Shown in pieces: positions 43,946 through 53,037 of a DNA stretch of 64,000 nt (position 1 is its first letter; each line of letters opens with the position of its first letter). The stretch comes from a virus, in the IMG/VR virus record IMGVR_UViG_3300037245_001320, positions 62,001-126,000 of that record. The stretch is one strand, 5' to 3'. The notes beneath the pieces were generated by a model. That model was not told the origin of the DNA and made no database searches. It saw only the letters and a list, made by a program, of their open reading frames with translations. Position numbers and translations under genes: made by a program.

Positions 43946-44368
43946 TTACTTAAATCCATTTGAATCCTCCTTAAAATTTCCATTTATTACTCTTGCTGTT
44001 CTCATCAAGTCATTTTCTATATAAGCTATTCCACCATTCTCCCTTACCATTTTAACAACTGCTTTTAAACTTCTTAGTTGTCCATCAGAAAAACCTTCAG
44101 GAATTACATGTAAGATAGTTATTTTATTCATAGTTTTCACAGAGTCAATTACTTCTGCAACAGAGTAAACACCTTGCATCTCTTTAGTTAATATATACAA
44201 ATGAACATTACATAAATTCCTTTTCTCATTATCCTCAACAGCTATACAATCCTCTGTCCAATCTTCTACTACTGGATCAAAGTAATTTACTTGTATGAAT
44301 CCTGTCAACTTTTCTCTCCATGTTGTATCAGCACATGTACCACCTAAAAATACTTTATTTGTCATCAT
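43946..44368 (-). CDS. Nucleoside 2-deoxyribosyltransferase-like protein
   Basis: A 140-residue protein starting MMTNKVFLGGTCADTTWREKL, matching the nucleoside 2-deoxyribosyltransferase-like fold, which moves deoxyribose between bases in nucleotide salvage. VYSVAEVIDSV may supply the acidic residue of that family. Start chosen at 44368: AGAAGGAG is immediately upstream, whereas the open frame begins at a TTG at 44392. Catalytic assignment is tentative. Confidence 0.6.
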   Translation of the reverse strand: MMTNKVFLGGTCADTTWREKLTGFIQVNYFDPVVEDWTEDCIAVEDNEKRNLCNVHLYILTKEMQGVYSVAEVIDSVKTMNKITILHVIPEGFSDGQLRSLKAVVKMVRENGGIAYIENDLMRTARVINGNFKEDSNGFK

Positions 44369-44573
44369 TTTCTCCTTCTTCTGGTATACCAAACTTAATT
44401 ACTTCCATATCATCTATAAAGGCATCAATATCAGAGTACACCCCAACAAGCCAATTATAATCCCGACCTTCTCTTATACTCATTAAATGCTTTTCAGCTT
44501 TTAACAACCTTTTATACTCTTCTGTTTTTAATAATGTGTATTCATCTAACATCATTTCTTCTTTAGTTACCAT
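44355..44573 (-). CDS. Unknown small protein
   Basis: 72 residues, helical and acidic, ending IPEEGENDDK; overlaps the next gene by 14 bases. Not recognised. Confidence 0.5.
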   Translation of the reverse strand: MVTKEEMMLDEYTLLKTEEYKRLLKAEKHLMSIREGRDYNWLVGVYSDIDAFIDDMEVIKFGIPEEGENDDK

Positions 44574-44836
44574 TGTAGTGCCTCCTTATAACTTATTATG
44601 TACCTTGGATGAGTAGTAGAGTAAACCATTGTGTCACTCACTTCTCCAAATGCTAAAGCATAACAGGTGAACTCTTTATGTGTATCCCATGCTGTATTAT
44701 TCAAATAAGATATACCATTACACCAAGTCCTCCCTTTAGAATGTACCCACGACAATAATGTGTTTGCTTCTTGCTGAGTACGACAATGAACTACAATCCT
44801 ATTATCCTCTAGTATAATGTCTTTAAACTTAATCAT
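44567..44836 (-). CDS. Unknown small phage protein
   Basis: 89 residues with a pattern frequent in short phage early proteins (IVVHCRTQQEANTLLSWVHSKGRTWCNG then YLNNTAWD). Function unknown. Overlaps both neighbours by a few bases. Confidence 0.5.
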   Translation of the reverse strand: MIKFKDIILEDNRIVVHCRTQQEANTLLSWVHSKGRTWCNGISYLNNTAWDTHKEFTCYALAFGEVSDTMVYSTTHPRYIISYKEALQW

Positions 44837-45468
44837 TGCTCCTCCATAACAAACGTTTCTTTATCCATAACTGATACTTTTGAGTTACCTGTAACACCCC
44901 TCGAAACAGAAAAGATTCTATTAGCTGTATTTTTAATCTCTTTAGAATGAGTTACAACAATAAACTGGATACCTAAGTTTTCCGATATTGTTTGGACCAA
45001 CTGACAAGCTTTTTCTATCTGCTCGTCCCCGATCGCTTTGAAGACCTCATCTAATATGAAAATTGGGGTTGGGTTTTTAGTCAAGGTTAATAAAGCAACT
45101 CGTAAAGCTAAAGAAGCTATAGCCATTGCACCTCCACCAGAACTAGCCCTAAATGATTCTTCAATTCCGCTCTTATACAGTACAGGTGTTGCAGTAATAT
45201 TATTGTTCTTAGATTCAATCTTCATCTTAAACTCATACTCATCTCCGAAGACCGTCTGGATGGCAACCGATACAATATCATTAAACTTACTAGCTAACTT
45301 GTCTGTTGCTTCATTAGCTAATAACTGTGCAATCATAGTAGCTTCCTTTAAGTCTAACATTGTTTCATCTAATACCAGAACAGAGTTTTTCTTCTTTTCT
45401 AATGATTCAAGTAATGTGTGTTGCTTCCCTTTTCTTTGATTTAACTTATCCCTAAAATGATTTATCAT
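44833..45468 (-). CDS. Rad50/SbcC homologue, C-terminal half
   Basis: A 211-residue protein with the C-terminal ABC-ATPase half of SMC/Rad50 proteins: short coiled coil (1-60), signature SSGGGA (109-114), Walker B PIFILDE (135-141), and H-loop VVTHS (171-175). It lacks Walker A and zinc hook; these are in the separate gene at 47403-48809. Together they would form one Rad50-like ATPase head, acting with the Mre11-like nuclease in DNA end processing. Confidence 0.75.
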   Translation of the reverse strand: MINHFRDKLNQRKGKQHTLLESLEKKKNSVLVLDETMLDLKEATMIAQLLANEATDKLASKFNDIVSVAIQTVFGDEYEFKMKIESKNNNITATPVLYKSGIEESFRASSGGGAMAIASLALRVALLTLTKNPTPIFILDEVFKAIGDEQIEKACQLVQTISENLGIQFIVVTHSKEIKNTANRIFSVSRGVTGNSKVSVMDKETFVMEEQ

Positions 45469-46204
45469 TTCCTAATTTCCTCCTTGCTATTTCATAAGCT
45501 TTCAATCCAATATCACAACCTATGAAATCTCTATTTAATTCTTTACACACTTCACCTGTTGTGCATGATCCCATATAGAAATCTCCGACTAAGTCTCCTT
45601 CATTAGAAGATGCTTTTACAATTCTCCTTAATAAAGATAAAGGCTTCTGTGTGTTATACTCTCTTTTATTATGTAATGAGAAGTTACAATCGTCCCATAC
45701 ATTAGTTGGTATCTTTCCTCTCTTATATTTCTCAGGAGAGATTAACTGCCTCTTAGTCGTATTTAAATTAACCACAGATTTGTAAGGAACTCTTATGTCT
45801 TCTGTATTAAACACGAAGTCTTTAGATTTAGAATAAACTAATATCTGATCGTGCTTTTTAGAGAAATGTTTCTTATCTATTCCACCAACATTGTAACTCC
45901 AAATGATATAGTTAAGGAAGTTGTTGTACCCAAACACATCATCCATAATACATCTTATCCAATGAGAAATTCTATAATCCATCTGAAGATAGATAGTGCC
46001 TGTTTCAGATAGTACTCGATGCATCTCTTTAATCCTTGGAACATAATGCTGGTATATGACTTCCTTATCAGGTTTTAAATCCTGAAAGTCTCTGAACTTC
46101 TTGCCAGTACCATATAAGCAATCGCAATATATTAGTTGAATATGATTAGCAGGGAGATCATTTAACAATTCAAGATTATCTTTATTGTATAATTCTAACA
46201 TCAT
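45452..46204 (-). CDS. Beta-class N6-adenine/N4-cytosine DNA methyltransferase
   Basis: A 250-residue protein with motif IV region IYCDCLYGTG (about 24-33) before motif I-like GDFYMGSCTTGEVC near the C-terminus, the order of beta-class enzymes. The target-base motif is DCLY, where DPPY is normal; TG after it is kept. The C-terminal NRDFIGCDI matches the SAM-binding strand. It may protect DNA, or, if the changed motif abolishes activity, only bind it. It lies between the two halves of the Rad50 system. Confidence 0.75.
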   Translation of the reverse strand: MMLELYNKDNLELLNDLPANHIQLIYCDCLYGTGKKFRDFQDLKPDKEVIYQHYVPRIKEMHRVLSETGTIYLQMDYRISHWIRCIMDDVFGYNNFLNYIIWSYNVGGIDKKHFSKKHDQILVYSKSKDFVFNTEDIRVPYKSVVNLNTTKRQLISPEKYKRGKIPTNVWDDCNFSLHNKREYNTQKPLSLLRRIVKASSNEGDLVGDFYMGSCTTGEVCKELNRDFIGCDIGLKAYEIARRKLGNDKSF

Positions 46205-46443
46205 ACATCAAACTCTTCTCTGTAAGCCTCACATTTACCTTCGTATTCTTTTTTCTGTTTCTCTTCCGAAGCTTCCTCACTAGTTATTTTAGCTTGTAAT
46301 GCTTTTCCATCTGGTATTGAATAAGTAGTCTTCATCTCTTTAATAAGATTCTCCATATTTGTTTCGGCTTTTATTCTCGCTTCCTTCTGTGAATCTACCT
46401 TGTTTTTCTCTTGAACTAATTCCTCTTTTGTAAACACTTCCAT
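46201..46443 (-). CDS. Small coiled-coil protein
   Basis: 80 residues, almost entirely Lys/Glu-rich helix (MEVFTKEELVQEKNKVDSQ). It sits between the Mre11-like and methyltransferase genes and could act with the split Rad50 proteins, perhaps as a coiled-coil partner; this is inference from position. Confidence 0.5.
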   Translation of the reverse strand: MEVFTKEELVQEKNKVDSQKEARIKAETNMENLIKEMKTTYSIPDGKALQAKITSEEASEEKQKKEYEGKCEAYREEFDV

Positions 46444-46454
46444 ATACTATCTCC

Positions 46455-47393
46455 TTACCCTTTCTCATTATGCATTTCTGCTTCACATATAGCTATATAT
46501 TTATCTAGAATAGCTTGTGTGTTCTCTCTTGCTTCATTACTAATAAAATAATTATCAGTATCCTCTTTAAAATTACCTGAGTACTCTTGATCTGTAGGTA
46601 TGTTATCTGCCCACTCTTGCATTCTTTTCACATCTGCGTATGCTTTTTCTGTATGCTCTGTTGTTATACACTCAGATGATTCCTTTATCTTTAAATAAAT
46701 TGGAGTAAACTTCTCACCATCAAATCTGTGTATACACGGCATATGCTTGATTTGCTTTGTTGTTCTTCGAGTTATTGATCCAGGCGATAAATATTTATCA
46801 TTAACAGTAAACGTACTGTGATTATCACCAACAATGATAGCATCAAACTCAGGGAACTCTTTCACAATATCCTCAGCAACCGAAGCATCTCCTTTCACAT
46901 AGAACGGAACCTTCTTTGCATAACTAAGAAAATGCCCAATTGCAATGTTTTTCTTTGTTTTATCTACATCTCTGTGTTCAAGAGTTTTACCTGCTCCAAA
47001 GTTAAATCCATAAATAACATAATCTCCCCATTCAAATGGTTCAGCATCTGTTAAATAAGTTAATCCTTTAGTTCTAATCATAGTACCTAAAGATCCTTTA
47101 GCTATAGCAACATCCAACTGCTGTGAAAAATCTCGAAGCTCGTGGTTTCCAGCTATAAAGATTGTGTTCTTAGGTAAACAATCTGCATACATATTTGTTA
47201 TTATCTGAGCTCCTAATGGCTTACCTACGTCAATCTGATCTCCAGCTAAGATGAATAAATCATCTCCAACTATCTCTTTTATCTGTAGTAACTTTCCTCG
47301 TTGAACTAAATACCATTCCTCTGGCGTTTCTGTTCTACACTCGGGAACGGTAATGGTTATGTGAAAATCACTACCTGTATAAATATTCTTCAT
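46455..47393 (-). CDS. sbcD: Mre11/SbcD-like nuclease
   Basis: A 312-residue metallophosphoesterase of the Mre11/SbcD type: SDFHI (8-12), GDQID, GNHELRD, IGHF and GDNHS motifs in order, then a capping region and a helical end. Partner of Rad50/SbcC ATPases in processing DNA ends. It lies directly after the Rad50 N-terminal half gene and before the C-terminal half gene, which supports the assignment. Confidence 0.8.
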   Translation of the reverse strand: MKNIYTGSDFHITITVPECRTETPEEWYLVQRGKLLQIKEIVGDDLFILAGDQIDVGKPLGAQIITNMYADCLPKNTIFIAGNHELRDFSQQLDVAIAKGSLGTMIRTKGLTYLTDAEPFEWGDYVIYGFNFGAGKTLEHRDVDKTKKNIAIGHFLSYAKKVPFYVKGDASVAEDIVKEFPEFDAIIVGDNHSTFTVNDKYLSPGSITRRTTKQIKHMPCIHRFDGEKFTPIYLKIKESSECITTEHTEKAYADVKRMQEWADNIPTDQEYSGNFKEDTDNYFISNEARENTQAILDKYIAICEAEMHNEKG

Positions 47394-47402
47394 CTATCCT
47401 CC

Positions 47403-48809
47403 TCATAATGGTTTATTACAGAAAGGGCATTCTTGTCCAATCAGCTTTTTTTCAGATTCTGTTATGTTAAGATCTAACTTCTTAATTGTTGTTGAGAGCT
47501 CTCTGACAGCTTGTAAATCTTTTTTCATACCTTTTATCAACAATCTTGTTTCAGCCAGTCTGTGCTCATCCTCGATCAACTCAGCTAGTAATCGAGCTTG
47601 TTTATCTGATGCAAAACTCTTTATCTCTCTGTTAACTTCAACTAAGTTATTTAAATCTTTTTTCATAGTTGTTACCAAATTGGTCGTGTTGCTTAATTTC
47701 TCTTCTAGGTTCATCAACTCTGAAATTCTTTTTTCTTTAGCTTCGAGTACTTCATGTTTATCTAGAGTATCTTGTACATACCCTATTTCCCTTTTCAGAT
47801 CCTTTAAAGAAAGAATATATTTAGCTCTACTATCAATTACTTCTTGTAGTGTTTTCAATTCTTGTAAGTTAGTTGATCTTTCATCAAGGTTAGTATATTT
47901 ACTTAGTTCCTCTGTAACATAAATGTAATCATCGTATATACTTTCAAGTAACCGTAATTGCTTAGTAGTCTCCTCAAGAGTATCACATAGTATATTTAAT
48001 TCCTTTAATGCTTTCTCTTGTTTTGGTGTAGAGTCAGATTTACTTAATTCTAGTTCTAATTGTAAGAGAAGTGTTTGCTTTTCCTTTAAATCTTTTAAAG
48101 ATTCTTGAGTAGTATTTAGTTTGTCATGAAGATTACTTAACCTATCTAGTTGCTCTTCCATCTCTTTTAAATTATTATACTCTTCCAAATCATCTTCTAA
48201 TTCAACTATATCCTCTTTAACTACCTTTAGTCTAGCTGTAACCGATTTACTCTCTGCTTTTATTTTAGTTAATACATTACTGGCTAGTGTCATATCAGCA
48301 TATTTGTTTAGTTCCTTAGCTATCTTCCCTGGGGTCTGTAGAATCATAAAGTGTCCATCTAATTGGTTACTATAATTTAATGATTTAAAATCAAATAAAT
48401 CCAAGACTTCCTCAGGCACACTATTTCCTGGGGCTGTTAAAGGTTGTTCTCTCCCATCTGGATGTGTTATTAAATACTTAGTTGTAATCTTAGATTCAAA
48501 CTTTCCTTTAGTCTTCCTTAGGAGGGTTGTATCGTTAAATTCAATCTCAACATAAGTCTGGTCCAATAATGTCTTGACACCCTTCTTTGTTTTTCCAACT
48601 ATATTATGAGAGTGCACGCCAAACCCATATTTATTATCTCCACCTAGACTATCAGAATACACCCACTCAATACTTTTACATAGGAGAGTGGACTTGCCTG
48701 AATCCGATGGTCCAATAGCAGCATTAACCCCTTCATGTAAATCAATTACTGTATGAGGATGTTGTTGGAAGTTATGGAGAGTTAGTTTAGTTAATTTTCT
48801 GTTTTTCAT
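47403..48809 (-). CDS. Rad50/SbcC homologue, N-terminal half ending in zinc hook
   Basis: A 468-residue protein: Walker A GPSDSGKST (33-41), Q-loop region, then a long coiled coil to the end, finishing QECPFCNKPL. The zinc-hook CxxC (Cys461, Cys464) is therefore the C-terminus. In ordinary Rad50 the chain would turn here and return to the head; here the return strand is missing and a separate gene (44833-45468) encodes signature, Walker B and H-loop. Ribosome site AAGGAGAATAA. Confidence 0.75.
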   Translation of the reverse strand: MKNRKLTKLTLHNFQQHPHTVIDLHEGVNAAIGPSDSGKSTLLCKSIEWVYSDSLGGDNKYGFGVHSHNIVGKTKKGVKTLLDQTYVEIEFNDTTLLRKTKGKFESKITTKYLITHPDGREQPLTAPGNSVPEEVLDLFDFKSLNYSNQLDGHFMILQTPGKIAKELNKYADMTLASNVLTKIKAESKSVTARLKVVKEDIVELEDDLEEYNNLKEMEEQLDRLSNLHDKLNTTQESLKDLKEKQTLLLQLELELSKSDSTPKQEKALKELNILCDTLEETTKQLRLLESIYDDYIYVTEELSKYTNLDERSTNLQELKTLQEVIDSRAKYILSLKDLKREIGYVQDTLDKHEVLEAKEKRISELMNLEEKLSNTTNLVTTMKKDLNNLVEVNREIKSFASDKQARLLAELIEDEHRLAETRLLIKGMKKDLQAVRELSTTIKKLDLNITESEKKLIGQECPFCNKPL

Positions 48810-49051
48810 TTATTCTCCTTCAGTACCTCTGATGCTTCTTTTATAATTCTTATAGCTTCTAAATGATCCTCAGAAGTAGGGATATTTCTATACATAACTT
48901 TAACACATTCATCACAAATAAAGATAGTTCCCTGTTTACTTCTATGACCACTAAAACAATTAGAGTATTCTTCATTTTTCACTATTGATTCATTACAACA
49001 AGAACAACAAGCGCCTCTTTTAGTTTGTCTGTATTCAAAGTTGAATCTCAT
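48806..49051 (-). CDS. Small zinc-finger protein
   Basis: 81 residues with CCSCC near 15-19 and CDEC near 46-49, a likely single treble-clef zinc site. Overlaps both neighbours. Function unknown; perhaps nucleic-acid binding. Confidence 0.55.
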   Translation of the reverse strand: MRFNFEYRQTKRGACCSCCNESIVKNEEYSNCFSGHRSKQGTIFICDECVKVMYRNIPTSEDHLEAIRIIKEASEVLKENK

Positions 49052-49296
49052 GATACTACTCCCAACACAATCTGTAGTTCCTTACTCAGAGATAGTAGTT
49101 TATTTTTTACCTGTTCTCGTAAATCATCTTGAATAGATTCCTCTGCACTCCTTACTAAGGGAATAGATCCAAATAATAAGTTAAACTCATAACCATCAGT
49201 CTCCATAATATAAGCTTCATCTTCGTAACCTCTGTCAATCAACTCATCATTTAAATCCTGTATAAGGGTAATAGCTCTTGTTAAATCTTGCTTCAT
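49048..49296 (-). CDS. Unknown small protein
   Basis: 82 residues, helical. Start taken at the ATG at 49296, which overlaps the stop of the gene upstream as ATGA and has GGAGGG before it; an open-frame start at 49338 would overlap that gene by 46 bases. No motif recognised. Confidence 0.5.
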   Translation of the reverse strand: MKQDLTRAITLIQDLNDELIDRGYEDEAYIMETDGYEFNLLFGSIPLVRSAEESIQDDLREQVKNKLLSLSKELQIVLGVVS

Positions 49297-49517
49297 CCTC
49301 TCAATCCCTCCATATATTCTAATAAGTTTTCCAACCATTCTTTTGCTTGCTTAGAATCTTCTCCATATAAATCTCTCATCATTTTGTAGCTGTTTAAAAG
49401 AACCACACCTGCATCTAACATTTTGTCCACTTCGATTTGTTCATATACTGTGAGGACATCTAACCATAAATGCATGTCCTCGTCTACATCCCATACTGTT
49501 AATTTACTTCTTGTCAT
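49293..49517 (-). CDS. Unknown small protein
   Basis: 74 residues, helical and acidic (MTRSKLTVWDVDEDMHLWLDVL). Overlaps the helicase stop by four bases. Not recognised. Confidence 0.5.
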   Translation of the reverse strand: MTRSKLTVWDVDEDMHLWLDVLTVYEQIEVDKMLDAGVVLLNSYKMMRDLYGEDSKQAKEWLENLLEYMEGLRG

Positions 49518-50926
49518 TTGTTCTCCTTTATAGTTCTATCTTCTGATTTTTCCACTATGTTATTATTCCATGCTAATGCAAATTTATCTACCTTCACATC
49601 CCTTAATGTAATAGGCTTTAGCAATCTTAAACCATCTGGGTTAGAACTTCGGCTCAGTGAAGTGTATAATTGACCACAAGAAAAGAAACCTCTTCCTGGA
49701 TTTATTAACATATACTCGAACTGAAGCCCTTGTGATTTATGCACAGTAATAGCATAACAAACGTTCAGAGGGAATTGTATTACCGATCCTATAACATCTT
49801 CATCAGGACCTAATATATCCCATTGATAAGGAGCGATTTCAAATGTTCTGCTTCCCACCTTCACGCGAATATAATGATCACAATTACCACGTAAGAATCT
49901 TCCTCTTGGTAAAGAAACGATTGTTCCAATGGTACCGTTCACATAACTTCCATTCTGAGCATTAGCTCTGAGCATAACCTTACAGCCTTTCTTTAAAACT
50001 AATTCATCTGGAACTATCTTCTCACTAGCCTTCACATCCCCATAAATAACAGTTGAGATGATCGTTTCAGGCTCATCAATCTTAGCCATCTCTCGATTAT
50101 TTATTACCTCAACATCTTTATTCGTTGTACACAATGTAGTATACTCTGTTTCAGGTGTTGGGAGAACTGTATTTATGTACTCTTCCTCTGAACTAATTAA
50201 AAAATGATTGGACAGTTCTTCAATACTTTCCCAAGTGACAGCTCCTGTTCGCACCTTTCTTAAAGCATTTAAGTAACCAACATGTTTAGTTCTATAACTC
50301 TTCAATAAAGATAACTCTTTGAAATTCATTAACTGATATAATCGAGATCCAAAGAAGTAATGTGTGAAGGTATCAAAATCATTTAATAACTCATTCTTTT
50401 CATCTTTCTTTAATATCGACTCAAGCTGCAAAGGGTCACCTAACAGTATTATTTGAATATGTTTAATCCTATCTAAAGCTTCTTCTACATTATTTAAATC
50501 ATGTGCCCCAAAATACCCTAGCAAACTCCATAGGAACTTGTGTATTAGGTCAATACGCACCATACTGATTTCATCTATCACAATTCTAGTGACGTTCTCC
50601 CTAAAGAACTTGTAATTTTTAGAACTGGTCACTTGATCCTCTGGATGTATTTTACTGATGTCGAATTCCATGGCTCTGTGAAGTGTAGATGCTTTTACAC
50701 CAACCTTCTCTGTAATATTTATAGCAGAAATTCCTGTGGATCCTGCGTAGATGGTAGATCCATCTGTTTTGTATTCTGGATCATGGGCTAATATGTTTAC
50801 GATTTCTGTCTTACCTGAACCACCTGGTCCTAGTATGCAAATATTATCTCCTTTCTTAACATGTCCCAGAATTACTTTTAGTTCTGGATTAATCTCAATA
50901 TAGCTGAGGTCTTTTTGTTTTGTCAT
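49514..50926 (-). CDS. SF1B DNA helicase (Dda/Pif1/RecD-like)
   Basis: A 470-residue helicase: Walker A GPGGSGKT (33-40), motif II IVIDEISM, motif III LLGDPLQLES, and C-terminal AITVHKSQGLQFE and YTSLSRS motifs of the UvrD_C_2/Pif1 type. Likely a 5'-3' helicase in replication or recombination, like T4 Dda. Belongs to the leftward early operon. Confidence 0.8.
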   Translation of the reverse strand: MTKQKDLSYIEINPELKVILGHVKKGDNICILGPGGSGKTEIVNILAHDPEYKTDGSTIYAGSTGISAINITEKVGVKASTLHRAMEFDISKIHPEDQVTSSKNYKFFRENVTRIVIDEISMVRIDLIHKFLWSLLGYFGAHDLNNVEEALDRIKHIQIILLGDPLQLESILKKDEKNELLNDFDTFTHYFFGSRLYQLMNFKELSLLKSYRTKHVGYLNALRKVRTGAVTWESIEELSNHFLISSEEEYINTVLPTPETEYTTLCTTNKDVEVINNREMAKIDEPETIISTVIYGDVKASEKIVPDELVLKKGCKVMLRANAQNGSYVNGTIGTIVSLPRGRFLRGNCDHYIRVKVGSRTFEIAPYQWDILGPDEDVIGSVIQFPLNVCYAITVHKSQGLQFEYMLINPGRGFFSCGQLYTSLSRSSNPDGLRLLKPITLRDVKVDKFALAWNNNIVEKSEDRTIKENK

Positions 50927-50930
50927 TTTA

Positions 50931-51113
50931 TTATTTGTTCTCCTTTATTATCTTCTTTCCTTCTTCATATATTACATAAACCACATACCATAACACTATG
51001 CACATCAATAAAGGGATAGGCATAGGTACTTCTAACTTCGCTGTACACCATCCAATCAGTGCACTGAGAATGAAAAATAAGAAAGTCCATGTATGTTTTA
51101 AATATTTATTCAT
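50931..51113 (-). CDS. Small membrane protein
   Basis: 60 residues with two hydrophobic segments (WTFLFFILSALIGW and LLMCIVLWYVVYVIY). ATG at 51113 chosen: TTGGGGAG precedes and it overlaps the upstream stop; the longer frame (to 51158) starts without a ribosome site. Role unknown. Confidence 0.5.
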   Translation of the reverse strand: MNKYLKHTWTFLFFILSALIGWCTAKLEVPMPIPLLMCIVLWYVVYVIYEEGKKIIKENK

Positions 51114-51315
51114 CAAGAACTCCCCAACAAGATCCCATAGGAACTGTATCGAATCCACATCCTTTTAATTGCTTAGTTACCCAATCTGCTTTCTTTTCCT
51201 GAGACATCTTTACAATTTCTTTATTGTATTCTTTATCTAAACAAGTTAGAACCAATTGGTAACATATGGCTATAAGTTTGTTTTCTCTGCTAATACTCAA
51301 TTTTTCTCCTTTCAA
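51106..51315 (-). CDS. Unknown small protein
   Basis: 69 residues, ending CGFDTVPMGSCWGVLDE. Ribosome site overlaps the zinc-ribbon gene upstream. Not recognised. Confidence 0.45.
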   Translation of the reverse strand: MKGEKLSISRENKLIAICYQLVLTCLDKEYNKEIVKMSQEKKADWVTKQLKGCGFDTVPMGSCWGVLDE

Positions 51316-51586
51316 ATGTTTCTGAATCTAGTAACCTACCTGAGAGGAATTCTCGGGTACTACTGTGAAAACAACTCCAACAATAAGTATCTTTCTCCTC
51401 ATTGAATATAGTGAAAGCATCCGTTTTATTGAAAAAAGATTTCCTCCCGTTATTAGAGTAGTCTATTATGTACTCTGTGTATACTTCTGGATTGACTATC
51501 TTTGCTCCACAATTTGAACAAAAATTACTCCTGTTTACTGAGTTTCCACACTCACATTCAAAAGGGTTTCCATTTTTAGTATTCAT
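51290..51586 (-). CDS. Zinc-ribbon protein
   Basis: 98 residues; N-terminal zinc ribbon with CECG (about 10-13) and CSNCG (22-26), and a later CWSC. Downstream of two small hairpins (51590-51660, ACCC/GGGT and ATACC/GGTAT stems) next to its AGGAGG ribosome site, which may regulate it. Function unknown. Confidence 0.55.
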   Translation of the reverse strand: MNTKNGNPFECECGNSVNRSNFCSNCGAKIVNPEVYTEYIIDYSNNGRKSFFNKTDAFTIFNEEKDTYCWSCFHSSTREFLSGRLLDSETFERRKIEY

Positions 51587-51660
51587 TTACTCCTCCTATA
51601 CCCTTCAGGGTACGATTACAGCCATTATTACTAAACTTATACCCGTTAAGGTATACTTTT

Positions 51661-51933
51661 TTAGTTCTTATCTACCTCTTTCCATAACATTTCAACACCC
51701 GCTACAAATCTCTTCCCATTAAGAAAATGCTTTTTATAACTATCCATAACAAATACGGGACGATTATCTTTAGTTACATGGAGTAGAATCCTTTCCCTAT
51801 AACCAGATGATTCATTATGAGCAACTAAAACAGTTCGGCAGTCCTCAATGATCTGTTTACTTATTGCATCTATACTTGCCCCAATACTGTTATTTTCAAA
51901 ATCAAACGTTATATTATTTTTACTTATCTCCAT
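51661..51933 (-). CDS. Unknown protein
   Basis: 90 residues (MEISKNNITFDFENNSIGASIDAI). No motif recognised. Its start adjoins the stop of the membrane-anchored protein upstream. Confidence 0.5.
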   Translation of the reverse strand: MEISKNNITFDFENNSIGASIDAISKQIIEDCRTVLVAHNESSGYRERILLHVTKDNRPVFVMDSYKKHFLNGKRFVAGVEMLWKEVDKN

Positions 51934-52626
51934 CTACTCATTCTCCCATAAAGGATTAGCATGAGTATTTAAAAACTCCATAGCTTCCTTAAATAATTTA
52001 TCAGGAGAACTTTCTCTCACTGTATGCTTTACCTCTTGCCTAAATCCATTCATAGATCTGTCATACCATACAATAAGTGTAAAATCCGCTTTCCAATCAT
52101 ATTCATTCTCCACATATAATGCAAATCCTATAGAGCTATTTTGCAATACCCACAATAATTGTCTTAATGTCTCGGGTTTTCCCTCTATATAAGAATAAGG
52201 TGTTGGATCTAGTACAGTGTTAAAATGTATTTCTCCTGCTTGGCATATATTTATAGCTTCAGGTAGAATATCGTTTTTAGATATACCTTCCAATGTTCCT
52301 GTATCTATTTCTAAATCATACCATACCTCACTGCCATCATCAGAATTATATAAATCAAATGTTAGGAATGATTTATTATCGAGCAACGTTTTAAGTAATA
52401 TATCAAAATCATCTCCTTTATACTTTTTGGTTGGGTACACTTTCTTGGTTTCTTTATGTGTATTGACTGTTGTCTCATAAATGACTTCTGTATTTTTCAT
52501 ACCTGTTCTAACTATAATCAAAGCTGTTAGTGCTAATAACAATGCTCCAATACTACAACACTGTGAAAATGTTAACCTCCTGACTTTAGTAAGGGTTTTG
52601 TTTGTGAATTGTTTTAGTTTCTCCAT
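51934..52626 (-). CDS. Single-pass membrane protein
   Basis: 230 residues: basic cytoplasmic start, one membrane segment (about 25-43, CSIGALLLALTALIIV), then a soluble acidic domain with FDLYNSDDGSEVWYDLEIDTG. N-in topology is predicted, putting the domain outside the cytoplasm. A sigma70-like promoter lies just upstream, so it is an early, separately controlled gene. Possibly host take-over or exclusion; not demonstrated. Confidence 0.55.
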   Translation of the reverse strand: MEKLKQFTNKTLTKVRRLTFSQCCSIGALLLALTALIIVRTGMKNTEVIYETTVNTHKETKKVYPTKKYKGDDFDILLKTLLDNKSFLTFDLYNSDDGSEVWYDLEIDTGTLEGISKNDILPEAINICQAGEIHFNTVLDPTPYSYIEGKPETLRQLLWVLQNSSIGFALYVENEYDWKADFTLIVWYDRSMNGFRQEVKHTVRESSPDKLFKEAMEFLNTHANPLWENE

Positions 52627-52659
52627 ATATTTTATATCTCCTTTTATCCATTTACGAGT

Positions 52660-52688
52660 AGTTTACCATAGATAATGTTTGGTGTCAA
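52660..52688 (-). promoter_or_regulatory. Sigma70-like promoter
   Basis: Minus strand TTGACA (52688-52683), 17-base spacer, TAAACT (52665-52660) with TG upstream of the -10. Drives the membrane protein gene at 51934. Confidence 0.7.
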
Positions 52689-52713
52689 GTGTTTTAAATA
52701 AAAAATAACCCAA

Positions 52714-53013
52714 TTAAGGGCTCTCTGTGTTATTTGTGTCCTTTAATTCCATTTCCTCTACTTGTTTCAAGTAATCAGATGGAGTTTGTGTCCTGTCAAA
52801 AAAAGTTTCTTTTAGAAATTGTTCTGCTTTCCCAATGTTACAGTCATGTAGATGGGAAACCTCTTCTGCTAAAGATATAGTATCTTTTGTTGATTGCCCA
52901 CATTCTCTACATAACCAACTACATCCACGGACGTGTGGTCCCCAACGCCTTTTGTAGTCATAACCAGACGTAACAATATCCCAACTCTCTTTAACTGCTT
53001 TATATAAATTCAT
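52714..53013 (-). CDS. Small zinc-binding protein
   Basis: 99 residues with CSWLCRECG (about 31-39) and a later HLHDC, a probable C2H2/C2HC-like site. Start at ATG 53013, directly behind AAGGAGAGATAC; the frame's earlier ATG overlaps that ribosome site. Own promoter upstream. Function unknown. Confidence 0.5.
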   Translation of the reverse strand: MNLYKAVKESWDIVTSGYDYKRRWGPHVRGCSWLCRECGQSTKDTISLAEEVSHLHDCNIGKAEQFLKETFFDRTQTPSDYLKQVEEMELKDTNNTESP

Positions 53014-53037
53014 GTATCTCTCCTTATGCATGTAAGG

